Below are positions 24,530-33,962 of a stretch of DNA of 64,000 nt, in pieces. The stretch comes from Acanthosepion esculentum. Its lineage: Eukaryota > Mollusca > Cephalopoda > Sepiida > Sepiidae. The DNA lies in contig OZ038479.1 of assembly GCA_964036315.1 (NCBI GenBank), forward strand, positions 58,196,246 through 58,260,245, in the 5' to 3' direction. The notes below the pieces were generated by a model that saw only the letters and a program-made list of their open reading frames with translations, searched no databases and was not told the origin of the DNA. The first letter of the stretch is position 1. Each line of letters begins with the position of its first letter. A program made the translations under genes and the position numbers.

Positions 24530-25215
24530 AATCAGATGTAGCAGACCCTACCACATTTATTTAAATTTGATTAGGAATTACGTGGAAAAGGACAAACAAA
24601 GACGCTAGAGGTCACCATCAAATGTGGCGGTCACATGCAATTTATATTTGGCGTAAAATATCACATAGCAAAAATACAAGACAGAACGTAATGTTTCAAA
24701 ACATAACATTTGAATTTATTTGTTTTGATGTACATGCATATTAGCTAAAGGTTTGATATAGTTACGTCTCTTAGATTTGGGAAATATTTGTACCGGAGCT
24801 CACGAAGTTGAATTAATTATTAAACTATAATTTTAGAAGAATAAAGTTCTTGTTGCGTGTTAAGAAATGTTGGTAGAGTTCAGAATTCGTACTTGCGTGA
24901 ATGTTGGTAATGTTCTTTAACGTCCGACCGCAAGGTCAAGACGAGAGTACTTGAAGGTCACATTTTGACAGCAAGGAAGGAGACGAAAGAGAAAAAGGAG
25001 AGAGAAGGCGTACTCGTGTTTTGCTTATATAAGGGTGGTGTATCACGTGACAGGCTCCCAGCTTAGTGCGCGGGAAATATCATTCCTCGCGTGCAAGCGA
25101 TTTGATTGCTCGGAATTGACCAATCAGCGAGCTAGTTTTGAAGAGATTAGCCAATGAATGCTTGTCGTATGATCTATATGTATGTGTCATGGTGATGATA
25201 ATCACCATAATTCGT
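24530..25215 (-). mobile_element. probable LTR-like insertion splitting the LINE ORF2
   Basis: LINE similarity is interrupted between an endonuclease C-terminal reading (SYIDRVLV, about 25260) and DHRLVQL (about 24470). The intervening roughly 690 bp reads on the minus strand like a promoter region: two CCAAT-type motifs, a CACGTG palindrome (about 25046), a TATA-like TTATATAAGC (about 25025) and a following CT-rich stretch. An 18-bp palindrome 'tggtgatgataatcacca' lies near its right boundary (25189-25206). Termini and target duplication are not clear, so a solo LTR is only the best guess. Confidence 0.35.
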
Positions 25216-25975
25216 GTAAACTATCGAATGAAAACTTGGACGTCAACTATCTTAACTTGGATTTCAACTATCTTAACTAGGACTCGGTCAATGTAACTAG
25301 CACGCGCCACCAAGGCTCAACTGCCCCTATTAGTCAAGTCCACACTACCTCCCGGGGATGCTCATTGTGATACTTATCGACAAGATCAATACCGCGGATA
25401 AAGTCTAGAAACGATTTCACATCTGGATTGTTAGTACCCGATCTTTCATCTATACGATCTATATCGGGGTCAACGATGGCATTCCCATTGCCTGCTAAAA
25501 CTACCGAACGAGATGTCATCAAAAATTCGTTTCGGTTCAATCTGCCAAAACAAATCAGGCCACTCGCATGGTTATTGGGCACATAAACTCCAAATAGATG
25601 GAGAGCCTTATGGTAATATCCAGCGCACAAAGCCTGTCCGCTCGATCTGCGGAGGTAAGAGTGCACGCTGCTTTCACAGACTTGCTCACAGCCAGGAAAC
25701 ACCTTTCAAGCTTTCATCAAAACATGCTGAATAGAGAACAAACCTCTTAGACAGAATGTCTTCATGATTACGAGTTGAAAACTAGGTCTCCTGCAAACAA
25801 CATATATCCATCCCGAGACGTTGAAGATCGTGAGCGAACATCGCCTTGCGAGACTGACCTCATACCCCGGGCATTCAAACTTGAAAAACAGAGAGCCATT
25901 ATCAGTCAGATTAGGGTTGTGAAACTGACTTGAACATCTCATTCTTGATAGTACCGTCATAGGAGAGATCGCCGA
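25216..25975 (-). pseudogene. LINE ORF2 remnant, APE-type endonuclease
   Basis: The reading frame 25334-25702 contains LFGVYVPNNHA, SVVLAGNGNAIVDPDIDR and VKSFLDFIRGIDLVDKY...HPREVVWT. These match the central and C-terminal motifs of apurinic-type LINE endonucleases, where the usual GDWNA motif is here GNGNA. The N-terminal part of the domain is in another frame at 25706-25960. A tandem 21-23 bp duplication (TTAAGATAGTTGA twice) lies at about 25217-25270. It is broken by frameshifts and cannot be functional. Clade assignment to L1/Tx1-like is tentative. Confidence 0.75.
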
Positions 25976-26145
25976 TATCCTAGGGGTAAGTTAATTTTAC
26001 AGCTTTTATAGACGGTGGGATGAACTAAAACTGGGGCACTCCCTGTACGGAACTGCTTCAGCTTATTGATTGCATCCTTCTCAAAGATCGCAATTGGGGA
26101 TGACATTATAAATGATTTGATGGCCTCCTCGACCATACCCTACGT

Positions 26146-27409
26146 CTACCGCGTCCCCGACCCAGTTCGGATGACCTTCAGAACTCGCTTTGCCTCTGGG
26201 ACTTCAGCATCTTTATATGCATATTGTCTTACGGACAGTAGGTAACTTAGCTCCTTGATCCGATTCTGAGGGGAATTTTCTTGCAAGGGGATGATTGTGT
26301 TGACAAAAGTCTTTGTGATTTCACAACAGGGCAGGAAAGGGTAGAGGTCGAGGGGTGTGCTTTTTGGTTGGTGGCAATTATTGACCTCTGATTTGGATTT
26401 GAGAAGCTTTATCTTCTCCATTTTCTCATATCCAGGGTCGTATTTCTTTTGTAGTTCTTGAAAAGAGGCGGTGGTGTTTGCGGCCCGGGCGTTGCCTTTA
26501 ACGCTGGTAGAGGATGTGGGTCTGTCCGTGTCTTTATTCATGGGAGATTCAGGGGACTGAGGATTTGCTGTCTGGCACTTCCCTTTAACCCTACCAGCAA
26601 GCAGCCATTCCCCACTTTTCCTTCTCCACAACTGCACAAGCAGTGGGCGAAAGCTTTTCGGAGAATGTGGGCTATTACCGGCAATTTCAGGCCTCCTACG
26701 TCCAAACAGTTGGAGAGGTCGTCGCAGGAGACATCCAGTATCTGGCCATACTGCGACAGGAAAGCAGCAAGATTCTCCATGATAACCTGAGAATCGACCT
26801 CGAATATCGCTACGGTGGTCCTATACCTGCCTTCATCCTTAAAATTAAGTCGTTCATAATAAGCTCTTGACTGGCAACTTTTACACAATCTTCCGGTGTG
26901 GGTAGCCATTTTGCCCACATGAAGAATCCTATACCCTTGATGATTCTCTGTGGCTTAACCCCCACTCCCAGGGCTCCAGTGATTTCATCACTGTATCTTT
27001 CCAGGAACGACAATTTTTTTGTGAACGCTTGTCCACCGTGAAGACTGACACTTTTTTTTTCAAATTCCTTTAGTTCTTGGGGGGGGGGGTCTTCCAAGAG
27101 TTTACTTTCTACTACAAGGTGAGCGTAACTCTTGGCTCGCTCCAAAAACTCTGCAATATTGGTAATGCATTTGGTGGGGGACTTCCAAAAACAGGATGAT
27201 TCGCCGGCCTCAGCATTGTTGCACTTTTTGTCCGAATTTTGGCCATTATTGGTCTCCATAGTTTTTGCACATGTCACGTTTTGGACATTACTGGCCTCTA
27301 TAGTTTTTTCACACGTCACATGTTGGATATTATTGGCCTCCATAGAATTACTGTTGGTTCCCTTTAAATCCAGGTACTCCTCAATGTTGGTTTTGTCTGG
27401 CGGATCCAT
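26146..27409 (-). pseudogene. LINE ORF1 remnant
   Basis: Three overlapping minus-strand frames, 26810-27409, 26538-26918 and 26146-26637, form one product split by frameshifts. The first starts MDPPDKTNIEEYLD, has an internal near-repeat (NNIQHVTCEKT / SNVQNVTCAKT) and ends in a conserved-looking WAKWLPTPEDCVK. The second has an RRM-like stretch (YRTTVAIFEVDSQVI). The last is hydrophilic and S/P/K-rich. Position and order upstream of the endonuclease fit ORF1 of a LINE, a nucleic-acid-binding protein. The assignment rests mainly on position. Confidence 0.6.
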
Positions 27410-28100
27410 TTTATTGGACGATCTGAATAAATGTTTTCAGACTGACTAAGCAGTATGGGTATTTTTATTGCAGTAAATTATATAGAATTAAGGGGAGGGA
27501 TGGGAGGAAAAAGAAACAATATTAGGAAAGTAACAATAGAAAATTAACAAGAGTAACACAAAAAGGAAAAAATTCGGAAGAAAAATAAGGTTCCAAAACA
27601 GATGAAAATAAAATTCCCCAAACGCCTAAAAAAAGAATCAAAGGGTTTAAACCAAAAAAAAAAAAAAAAAAATTACGGAATATATGAAAATAAAGAAAAA
27701 TAGTCTGAGTAAACTAGAAGTTAACTCAGAGAAACAAAATAAAATACACCAAATGTCAGTTGAAAACCGAAGATGGAGAACTGAAAAAAAAAACGACCGA
27801 CGAGAAAAATTCAAAAGGTCACACAATTAACAAATACCATTTTTGTTCAAAAAATTATTTGAAAAAGTTCTTTCAAATAAAGGGAATAATAAGTAAAATT
27901 AAAATAAACCATATATTAAAACGAAAAAAAAACCCAGAGTAAAACTAAAACAGCCTAGTAAGACTATTACGTCCAACCAGAAAAATACAAATGCAGCTGA
28001 AGTCGAAAAGAAAACTGAAATAAAACACTGAAAAGAAAGAAAATCAGAAACCGATTCAAAGCAAAAGGAAAAATAAGTGAAAATAACTTAAAATGTATTT
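27410..28100. other. A-rich, T-poor tract at the LINE 5' end
   Basis: From about 27480 to 28090 the plus strand is dominated by A with some G, and long A runs (27653-27672). This is unlike the A/T-balanced DNA around it. It abuts the start of LINE ORF1 on the other strand and may be its 5' UTR. The 60-codon frame at 27760-27942 is low-complexity Lys/Asn and not credible as a gene. Confidence 0.4.
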
Positions 28101-28573
28101 CTGTTTCAAAAAAGTTCTTTGCAAGCTTTATCCAAAATGTTCTTCATTGGTCTAAGAGAAATTCAAAAACACGTCAGCAGAGCTTAACAGACCATTTGGA
28201 GGGTGAAAGGGATTTACTTTATATCTTTCCAGATGATCTCATTTAAATGTAGTCTCATCCATCCAATCAGAAACATTATAAAATTTGGTCGACAAAGTGA
28301 AACAGATTCCATGTTTCTTACCTTGACCGACCGCCACACAACGGTTTGAATTATGTCACTTCCCCACTCCACATTGAGTTTCATGGTGAGTACATGTCAC
28401 AACAGAATGTATGCATAACTTCTTCAAGGTCATTAACACTGCGGGTGCTAAAGACACTCTCATCACCCTAAATATAAGATACTGTGCCCTCATGCTACAT
28501 GTTATATTTATAGATTTAATAATAAATATAAAATTTATTGAAACATAATGATGTACAATAAATAAATATCACT

Positions 28574-28703
28574 TGTGGTAAGAGAACCCGATTACCTCCC
28601 CTGTCTGATGATTTGTATAAATAAGTTACACCGTTTTAGCCAAAACGGCAAGCCTCTTCAATTATGATCAATAAAGGCACATTAAGCTGAACTTTTTCAC
28701 TAC
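28574..28703 (+). mobile_element. 5' LTR of a Ty3/gypsy element
   Basis: It starts tgtggtaagag and contains 'attacctcccc', 'gttttagccaaaacggcaa', 'caataaaggcac' and 'attaagc'. The same landmarks occur in order in the 3' LTR (32725-32780 plus 33294-33378). Length is about 130 bp, short for this superfamily. A self-complementary 'gttttagccaaaac' and a polyadenylation-like AATAAA are present. The 3' boundary is uncertain by a few bases, and no clear primer-binding site was recognised. Confidence 0.75.
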
Positions 28704-28721
28704 GATTTATTGAACGTAACT

Positions 28722-29520
28722 ATGGACAAATATCTTAAACAAGAACGTCTCGACTTGGACTCTGCAGACCCATCTTCTACTAACGTCTGGCAATATTGGA
28801 AACAGTTATTCAAAGGATTTTTGTTTCCATTGGATAATAGTTTATCCACTCCTATTATTGATACGGATAGGCTTAACTTGTTAATGCACCATGTTTCCAT
28901 ATATGTATATTCCAAAATTTCCCACTGCAAAACTTACTAGAGTGCCATGGACATTTTGGATGGATTTTTTGTGAAGAGACGAAATATAAACAGCAGATCA
29001 GGCAAAGGACGAATTTATCAGCGATTCCTTTAAATGGACTAGACTCGAACTATAGCCATCAAAGATTGCTGGAAAATATACAACTAGTTTTAGCTACTCA
29101 GGCACTTTACCTTGGGGATGATAGAAAAAGCAATCTTGTTCATACCTGCAAACAAGTATTGCAGAGGCTGCACTAAGTACTCACACTCCTACTAGTCGAA
29201 CAGTCTAAACAACTCAAACAGAGAAAAAACAGTCCTCTACGACAAACTCTCTCATTTCTACACCCTCTCCGCCAGTTCAAAATCTTTTCAGTCTGGGAGA
29301 CACTGCATACACAGCTAGTGCTGCAGCCAGACGAAAATGTGGTCTCAAACTATACTCCCGGTCTTGTTGCCCAGTCAGGGAAACTAAATGCCACAAGTGC
29401 GGGAAGAAGGGACATTTCTCTAAGATTTGCCAATCAAGTATTTTTCCACCTGGTTCGAATGCTCCTATTGCGACTAGTATCGTATCAACTGCAAACCCTA
29501 GATGTATGTTAAAGGATATA
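28722..29520 (+). pseudogene. Ty3/gypsy gag remnant with CCHC knuckle
   Basis: The frame from ATG 28722 reads MDKYLKQERLDLDS, an N-terminus typical of gypsy Gag in molluscs. It is cut by a stop at 28940 and continues in other frames (ILDGFFVKRRNIN near 28955, HQRLLENIQLVLATQA near 29055). A zinc knuckle, CHKCGKKGHFSKIC, lies at about 29390-29431. Gag forms the retrotransposon particle. At least three frame breaks are visible, so it is inactive. Confidence 0.8.
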
Positions 29521-29620
29521 TTAACAGTAAAAATAAACGGAATAGAAATTAATGCTCTAGTCGACACAAGAAGCTCAGAGAGTTTTGTTAGTGTTGATAT
29601 TGCAAAAAAAAAATGATTTA
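29521..29620 (+). pseudogene. Ty3/gypsy protease remnant
   Basis: The reading LTVKINGIEINALVDT followed by RSSES spans 29521-29580. The aspartic protease active-site triplet is normally DTG/DSG; here the glycine position is Arg (DTR at about 29563-29571). It is placed between gag and RT as expected. The substitution and nearby breaks imply loss of activity. Confidence 0.7.
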
Positions 29621-30052
29621 AAATCGTAAATTATATTAGTTAGGTGGCTATGGTGAACACTTTACAAGTTAGAGGATACATTTTGACCGGCCTAGAGTTG
29701 AATCAAACTAACTATACTAACACCAAACTTTTCATGATGCAAAATCTGTGATGTCATATTGGGCCACAATTCCTCAAACATAATTCTAGTATTAATCTCC
29801 CGTTTGGGGTCCTAAACAAGTGTTGAACATCCGTTGCTTGACCGCTATAAATGTACAATACCCCTCTCTTTTCAAAAGCTTAACCAAAAACTGTAAACCA
29901 GTGACCACCAAATCTCAAAACATTCTCTTGATGGCGAAATGTTTATTCAAGCAGAAACAACAAAAATATTAAGAGAAGGAATAATCAAAGAAAGCAGATC
30001 ACCGCGGAGGGCACATGTATTAATAACATCCTCTGATAATAATAAATAAAAG

Positions 30053-30690
30053 ATGGTAGACTACTCCTTAACTATGAATAGATACACCCTCCTGGATGCA
30101 TACACTACACCCCATATTGATAAAATGATAAACGAAATCGCCAAATACAGAATATTTAGCACGTTAGACCTAAGGAGTGCTTGCCATCAAGTAGCTATAG
30201 GCCCTAAAGATAAACCTTATATGGCTTTTGTAGCTCGTGGACGACTTTATCAGTTCCAACAGGGTCACTAACGGAGTTTCCAGTTTCCAGAGCGTCCTCG
30301 ATAAGATAATTCTTTAAGAAAACTTACAAGGCACCTTTGCCTACATAGATAATGTGACAGGGTGCGGCCATGACTGGGCCGACCACAATCGCAACCTAAA
30401 ATGTTTTTTGGCGGCTGTCAAGAAATATATCTTACACTCAGCCATAACAAGAATTGTTATAGGTCGACAACCATCAGACTACTATCAGATATATTATGGG
30501 TAAAAGAATCATGAAGACAGACCCTGAATGTCTAAAACCCCTGTTAAAATTACCTATTCCCAACACCATAGCCGCCTTGCGACGAACCATCGGTATGTTT
30601 GCTCAATATATTCAACGGATACTCTCCTTTTCTGAAAAAGTACATACTTATGAAAATTACCAAATTTCTTTTACCTTCTGATGTTAAAGC
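30053..30690 (+). pseudogene. Ty3/gypsy reverse transcriptase remnant
   Basis: Frame 30053-30271 carries VDYSLTMNRYTLLDAYTT, IFSTLDLRSACHQV (RT motif A with the catalytic Asp) and KPYMAFVARGRLYQF. The palm motif region appears as AYIDN at about 30334-30348 in another frame. The thumb/connection region reads TDPECLKPLLKLP and ALRRTIGMFAQYI (30511-30620). Several frameshifts separate these pieces. Motif sequence and order identify a Ty3/gypsy RT. Confidence 0.85.
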
Positions 30691-31110
30691 ATTTAAGAGG
30701 TTAAAAAGAGATATTGCCAACTCAGCCATCACTTCGATGAACCGTGACATTTCCCAAGAAGTAGAGACCAATGTTTCTGACCATACCATAGCTGCCGCAT
30801 TAAGGTAATCCGGGCGCTCTGTAGTGTTCTTCTCCAGAACATTGTCATAATCTGAGCGCAGACATTCAACTGTCGAAAAGGAGGCTTATACCATAGTTGA
30901 GGTGTTAAAAGATGGTGACCTTTCCTAATTGATCACCGCTTTAAGTTAATCACTGACCAAAAGTCAGACGCTTTTATGCTTAATCCCAAGACGTCACGCA
31001 AAATAAAAATGAAAACATAACAAAATGGAGGGCATAGCTTTTCTGATTTTTGTTTGACGTTTTCAATCGGTCGAGAAAGGGAAATGCAATGGCGGACGCG
31101 CTGTCAAGAG
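30691..31110 (+). pseudogene. Ty3/gypsy RNase H remnant
   Basis: Readings EVETNVSDHTIAAALR (the first catalytic Asp of the usual ETDAS-type motif replaced by Asn), SVVFFSRTL, STVEKEAYTIVEV and FKLITDQKS are visible in order between 30760 and 30980, with breaks. NAMADALSRV at about 31088-31113 marks the end of the domain. It follows RT directly as in Ty3/gypsy pol. Confidence 0.75.
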
Positions 31111-31634
31111 TGTGCGGATCAATAAAGAGCATCGAAGATCTACAAAATGTTCATAACAACCTCTGTCATGCAGGCATCACGAGGTTGATGTATGTGGTTT
31201 GAAGCCGGAATTTGCATTTTTCAGTTGAGGACATGAAACGAATAACCAACAGTGGACAGATTTGTGCTCGAATAAAACCAAGTTTCTACAAACTCGAACC
31301 GGGAATCCCAGTAAAAGCTACACAGCCATTTGAGAGCTTGAGCGTGGACATTAAGGGCCCCCTTCCATCTGAATCCCGAAACAAATATCTACTAATTGTT
31401 GGTGACGAGTACTCGCGATTCCATTTTGCCTTTCCCTGTCTAAATATAAGTGCAACAACAGTCATACGCGGTCTTTGTTCACTGTTCTCAATATTCAGAG
31501 TGCTAGCTTATATTCATACAGATTGCGGGACCTCCCTATCATGTCCCACCAAGAAAATTCTTATTGGTACAGGGAATGGCCGTAAGCTGGACTGCCCCAT
31601 ACAACCCTCAAGGGAATGGACAGTGTGAGAGATA
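31111..31634 (+). pseudogene. Ty3/gypsy integrase, N-terminal and core parts
   Basis: 31140-31270 shows the HHCC zinc domain (HNNLCHAGITRL ... ICARIKPSFYK) with the first Cys of the CxxC pair lost. The core has LSVDIKGPLPSESRN (first Asp), YIHTDCGTS (second Asp) and, in another frame, YNPQGNGQCERY (the catalytic Glu, about 31600-31634). The gene is interrupted exactly after this motif by a solo LTR and resumes at 32081. Confidence 0.85.
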
Positions 31635-32080
31635 TGTCGGAGTTAGCTCCTCCTTAATTGTTCACTAGGGGCGCTCTCGCTACGCTATAAATACTGGGTA
31701 ACTTCTCGCCTCGTTCTCTTTTTCACTTTGCATTCCAGCAGACACATTTAAAATGTGATAGCTCATAGAAATCCGCGTTTTGCCCATCTATGGGAAAATG
31801 CCATGAAACACACATACACGTACGTACGAACATTCAACAATATACAAACTCTTTACGTCCCCACACAAACACAAATGTTAATGTCTTTGTCACTTGTAAA
31901 TTTGTTATTTAATACATATATTTTTGACGCATATATATCGGTCTTGTTTGTTTTCTTTACACTTCTTTTTGGTGGATTCAATCTCTGAGTCTGCCATGGT
32001 CTTGTAGTTGGAACTTCTAGCAGGAATAAACAGCACCTGTTTCTAATTCAACAACACTCAAACCCAAACGATCCTCTACA
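31635..32080 (+). mobile_element. solo LTR inserted in the gypsy integrase
   Basis: A 446-bp sequence beginning TGTCGGAGTTAGCTCCTCC and ending GATCCTCTACA, flanked by the 4-bp direct repeat 'gata' (31631-31634 and 32081-32084). It splits the integrase frame precisely. It has a TATA-like CTATAAATAC at about 31685. Related copies lie at 32781-33293 and 53522-53986, both inverted. No internal coding region is present, so it is a solo LTR left by recombination. Confidence 0.85.
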
Positions 32081-32710
32081 GATACAATGACATAATATGG
32101 AAGACCGTACAGTTACACTCGTAAACCAAAACCTCCCAATTAGGCATTAGGAAGACTAATAACCGAGACTCTGTACGCTATAAGAACACTATTGTGTACA
32201 AGAACTAATACAACACCTCACGAAGGGTTTTAAAAATTTCCAAGCCGAAGTTCGTCCGGGATCTTTCTCCTTTCTTGGCTCTCACAGCCAGGTACTGTTT
32301 TACTTAGAAACGGAGAGACAATCGAATGTTTCCCTCAGAGATGTGGCCCCTGCCGGCAAGTTATCAAACCAGAGGATGGAGCAGCTCTCCCCTGAAGCAA
32401 TATATCTCTCTCTTGATAGTAACACTGCCGATGGATTCTTTTGAGGAACAAGACCCCGATAGTGACGAATCAGAGATCGACACCAGAATAGCCTCCCTCA
32501 AAACGAGAGCATACTACCACAGACTAATAATCAGCTTTCAGAATCAGAGCGTCCCACTCCAAGAAGACAAAAACAATACGAAATGAAATACTTCTGGCCG
32601 ACTGTTCCCGTAACACTTGAAACCCCAGATCAGTCGCCACTGAGATGATCCCAGAGAATTGTCAAGAGACCCAGTCACCTGGATGATTTTGTGTCGCACT
32701 AGGAGAAAAC
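32081..32710 (+). pseudogene. Ty3/gypsy integrase C-terminal part and tail
   Basis: After the solo LTR the element resumes with IIWKTVQLHS (about 32090-32120), YAIRTLLCTRTNTTPHEGF (about 32179-32232), SWLSQPGTVLLRNG and, near the end, SQRIVKRPSHLDDFV (about 32648-32695), a C-terminal tail common in this retrotransposon group. Stops and shifts interrupt it. A purine-rich stretch (32704-32724) precedes the 3' LTR as a polypurine tract should. Confidence 0.75.
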
Positions 32711-32724
32711 AAAGCCGAGGAGAA

Positions 32725-33378
32725 TGTGGTAAGACAACCACATTACCTTCCCTAACTTATGATTTGTAAAGAATAAGTCGTGTAGAGGACCGTGCGGGGT
32801 GTGAATGTGTGAAGATGTGAAGATATCTCTGGGTTAAGATTTCCTGCTGGCCGGTCCAGCTACATAAGAATGTTGGACTATAATGGAGTCCAAAGAAGAT
32901 AAAGAAACAAACAAGACCGATATACATGTATGCAAACAAATATATATTAATAACAAATTACAATGACATGAAGGGTTACAGAGTGTTGTATGGAGAAGTT
33001 ATGGTGAGTGTGTTGAGTGTCCGTACGAACGCGTATATTGTTTTTAGCGTGTTCCCAGAATATGGAAAACGATGTATGTGTGAGATGTCACATATTGGAA
33101 TAAGTAAATAAAAGAGAAAGTTTTTTTACCTCGCCTCACGCGCGAGGTTGCGGCCTGAGTCGAGACAGCTGGCCGCACGTGTGCGTAAGCCGTAAAAAGA
33201 GGAATAGGCGAAAGGTCAGCCAGTATTTATACTCGTGGGAGAGAGAGACCCCTGTTGAAGGATTAAGGAAATGAGGAGGAGCTAACTTCGTCAGTCTTAG
33301 CTAAAACGGCAATACTCTTCAGTTACATTTAATAAAGGCATATTAAGCCAAACTAGACTCCGAGAACAATTTCCTACA
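32725..33378 (+). mobile_element. 3' LTR of the Ty3/gypsy element, split
   Basis: 32725-32780 (tgtggtaagacaacc...gaataag) and 33294-33378 (gtcttagctaaaacggcaa...cctaca) together match the roughly 130-bp 5' LTR in order. The two halves are separated by a 513-bp inverted solo LTR. The two LTRs of the element differ at many positions, so the element is old. Confidence 0.8.
32781..33293 (-). mobile_element. solo LTR nested in the gypsy 3' LTR
   Basis: On the minus strand it begins TGACGAAGTTAGCTCCTCC, has GTATAAATACTGG (about 33222-33234) and ends GTCCTCTACA. These features match the solo LTR at 31635-32080 (AGTTAGCTCCTCC, CTATAAATACTGGG, ATCCTCTACA). Flanking tetranucleotides are gtcg and gtct, a target duplication with one change. 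The frames 32757-32939 and 32926-33111 inside it are not genes. Confidence 0.75.
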
Positions 33379-33830
33379 TAAATATATATATATATATATA
33401 TATAATGATCAATGGAGCAAAATAAAAAGTCACTGCTCTCTGATATGTATGCTTTTTTTTTTTTTTTGGTTTCACCAAAATGCAGGCTATATTTTTCTTA
33501 CAAAATGAAAGGAAAAAATTGCTCTACCCTATTTTAAAAAATTTAGCAAAAATCAGGTAATTTTTGGGATTTAAATAAAAATTTCAACATGTATTAATTA
33601 ATAAATGCATTGTACATTGTATATGTTATAAACACACAGATAGGAACATGAGAGAAAAAAAATGAAACAATAAGTACCACCATTGAGGCAAAAGAAAAAA
33701 GATATGAATATGGACCTTTTTTGCTCACAAAAAACTGTGTTTCAAAAGGACATTTTTCCATTGGTACTGCTATTTTTTTTACTACATTCACTCCCTGGGC
33801 CACTTATTCACAAAATCATAATTGTTTTTA
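33379..33830. repeat. upstream-flank repeat, right half of copy 2
   Basis: Past the retrotransposon the sequence 'caatggagcaaaa', 'ttcaccaaaatgca', 'aaacacacaga' and 'gaggcaaaagaaaa' continues the repeat whose left half is at 28500-28570. Copy 1 is at 4641-5500. The gypsy element therefore inserted into this repeat. A (TA)n run lies at 33383-33404. Confidence 0.6.
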
Positions 33831-33962
33831 ATAAAGATTTATTATTTACCATTTTACAAAAAAATAAATGTGAAAAGAAATTTTATTTAAAAAATTACAA
33901 ATTTATCAAAATATTCTTTTCAAATTTATTTCTTTATAAAATGGTAAATAATAAATCTTTAT
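33831..33962. repeat. long hairpin, 49-bp arms
   Basis: The left arm 33831-33879 starts ataaagatttattatttacc and the right arm 33914-33962 is its near-complement, ending ggtaaataataaatctttat, around a 34-nt loop. Only a few mismatches are seen. It is entirely AT-rich and could be a foldback element or transcribed hairpin. Confidence 0.8.
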
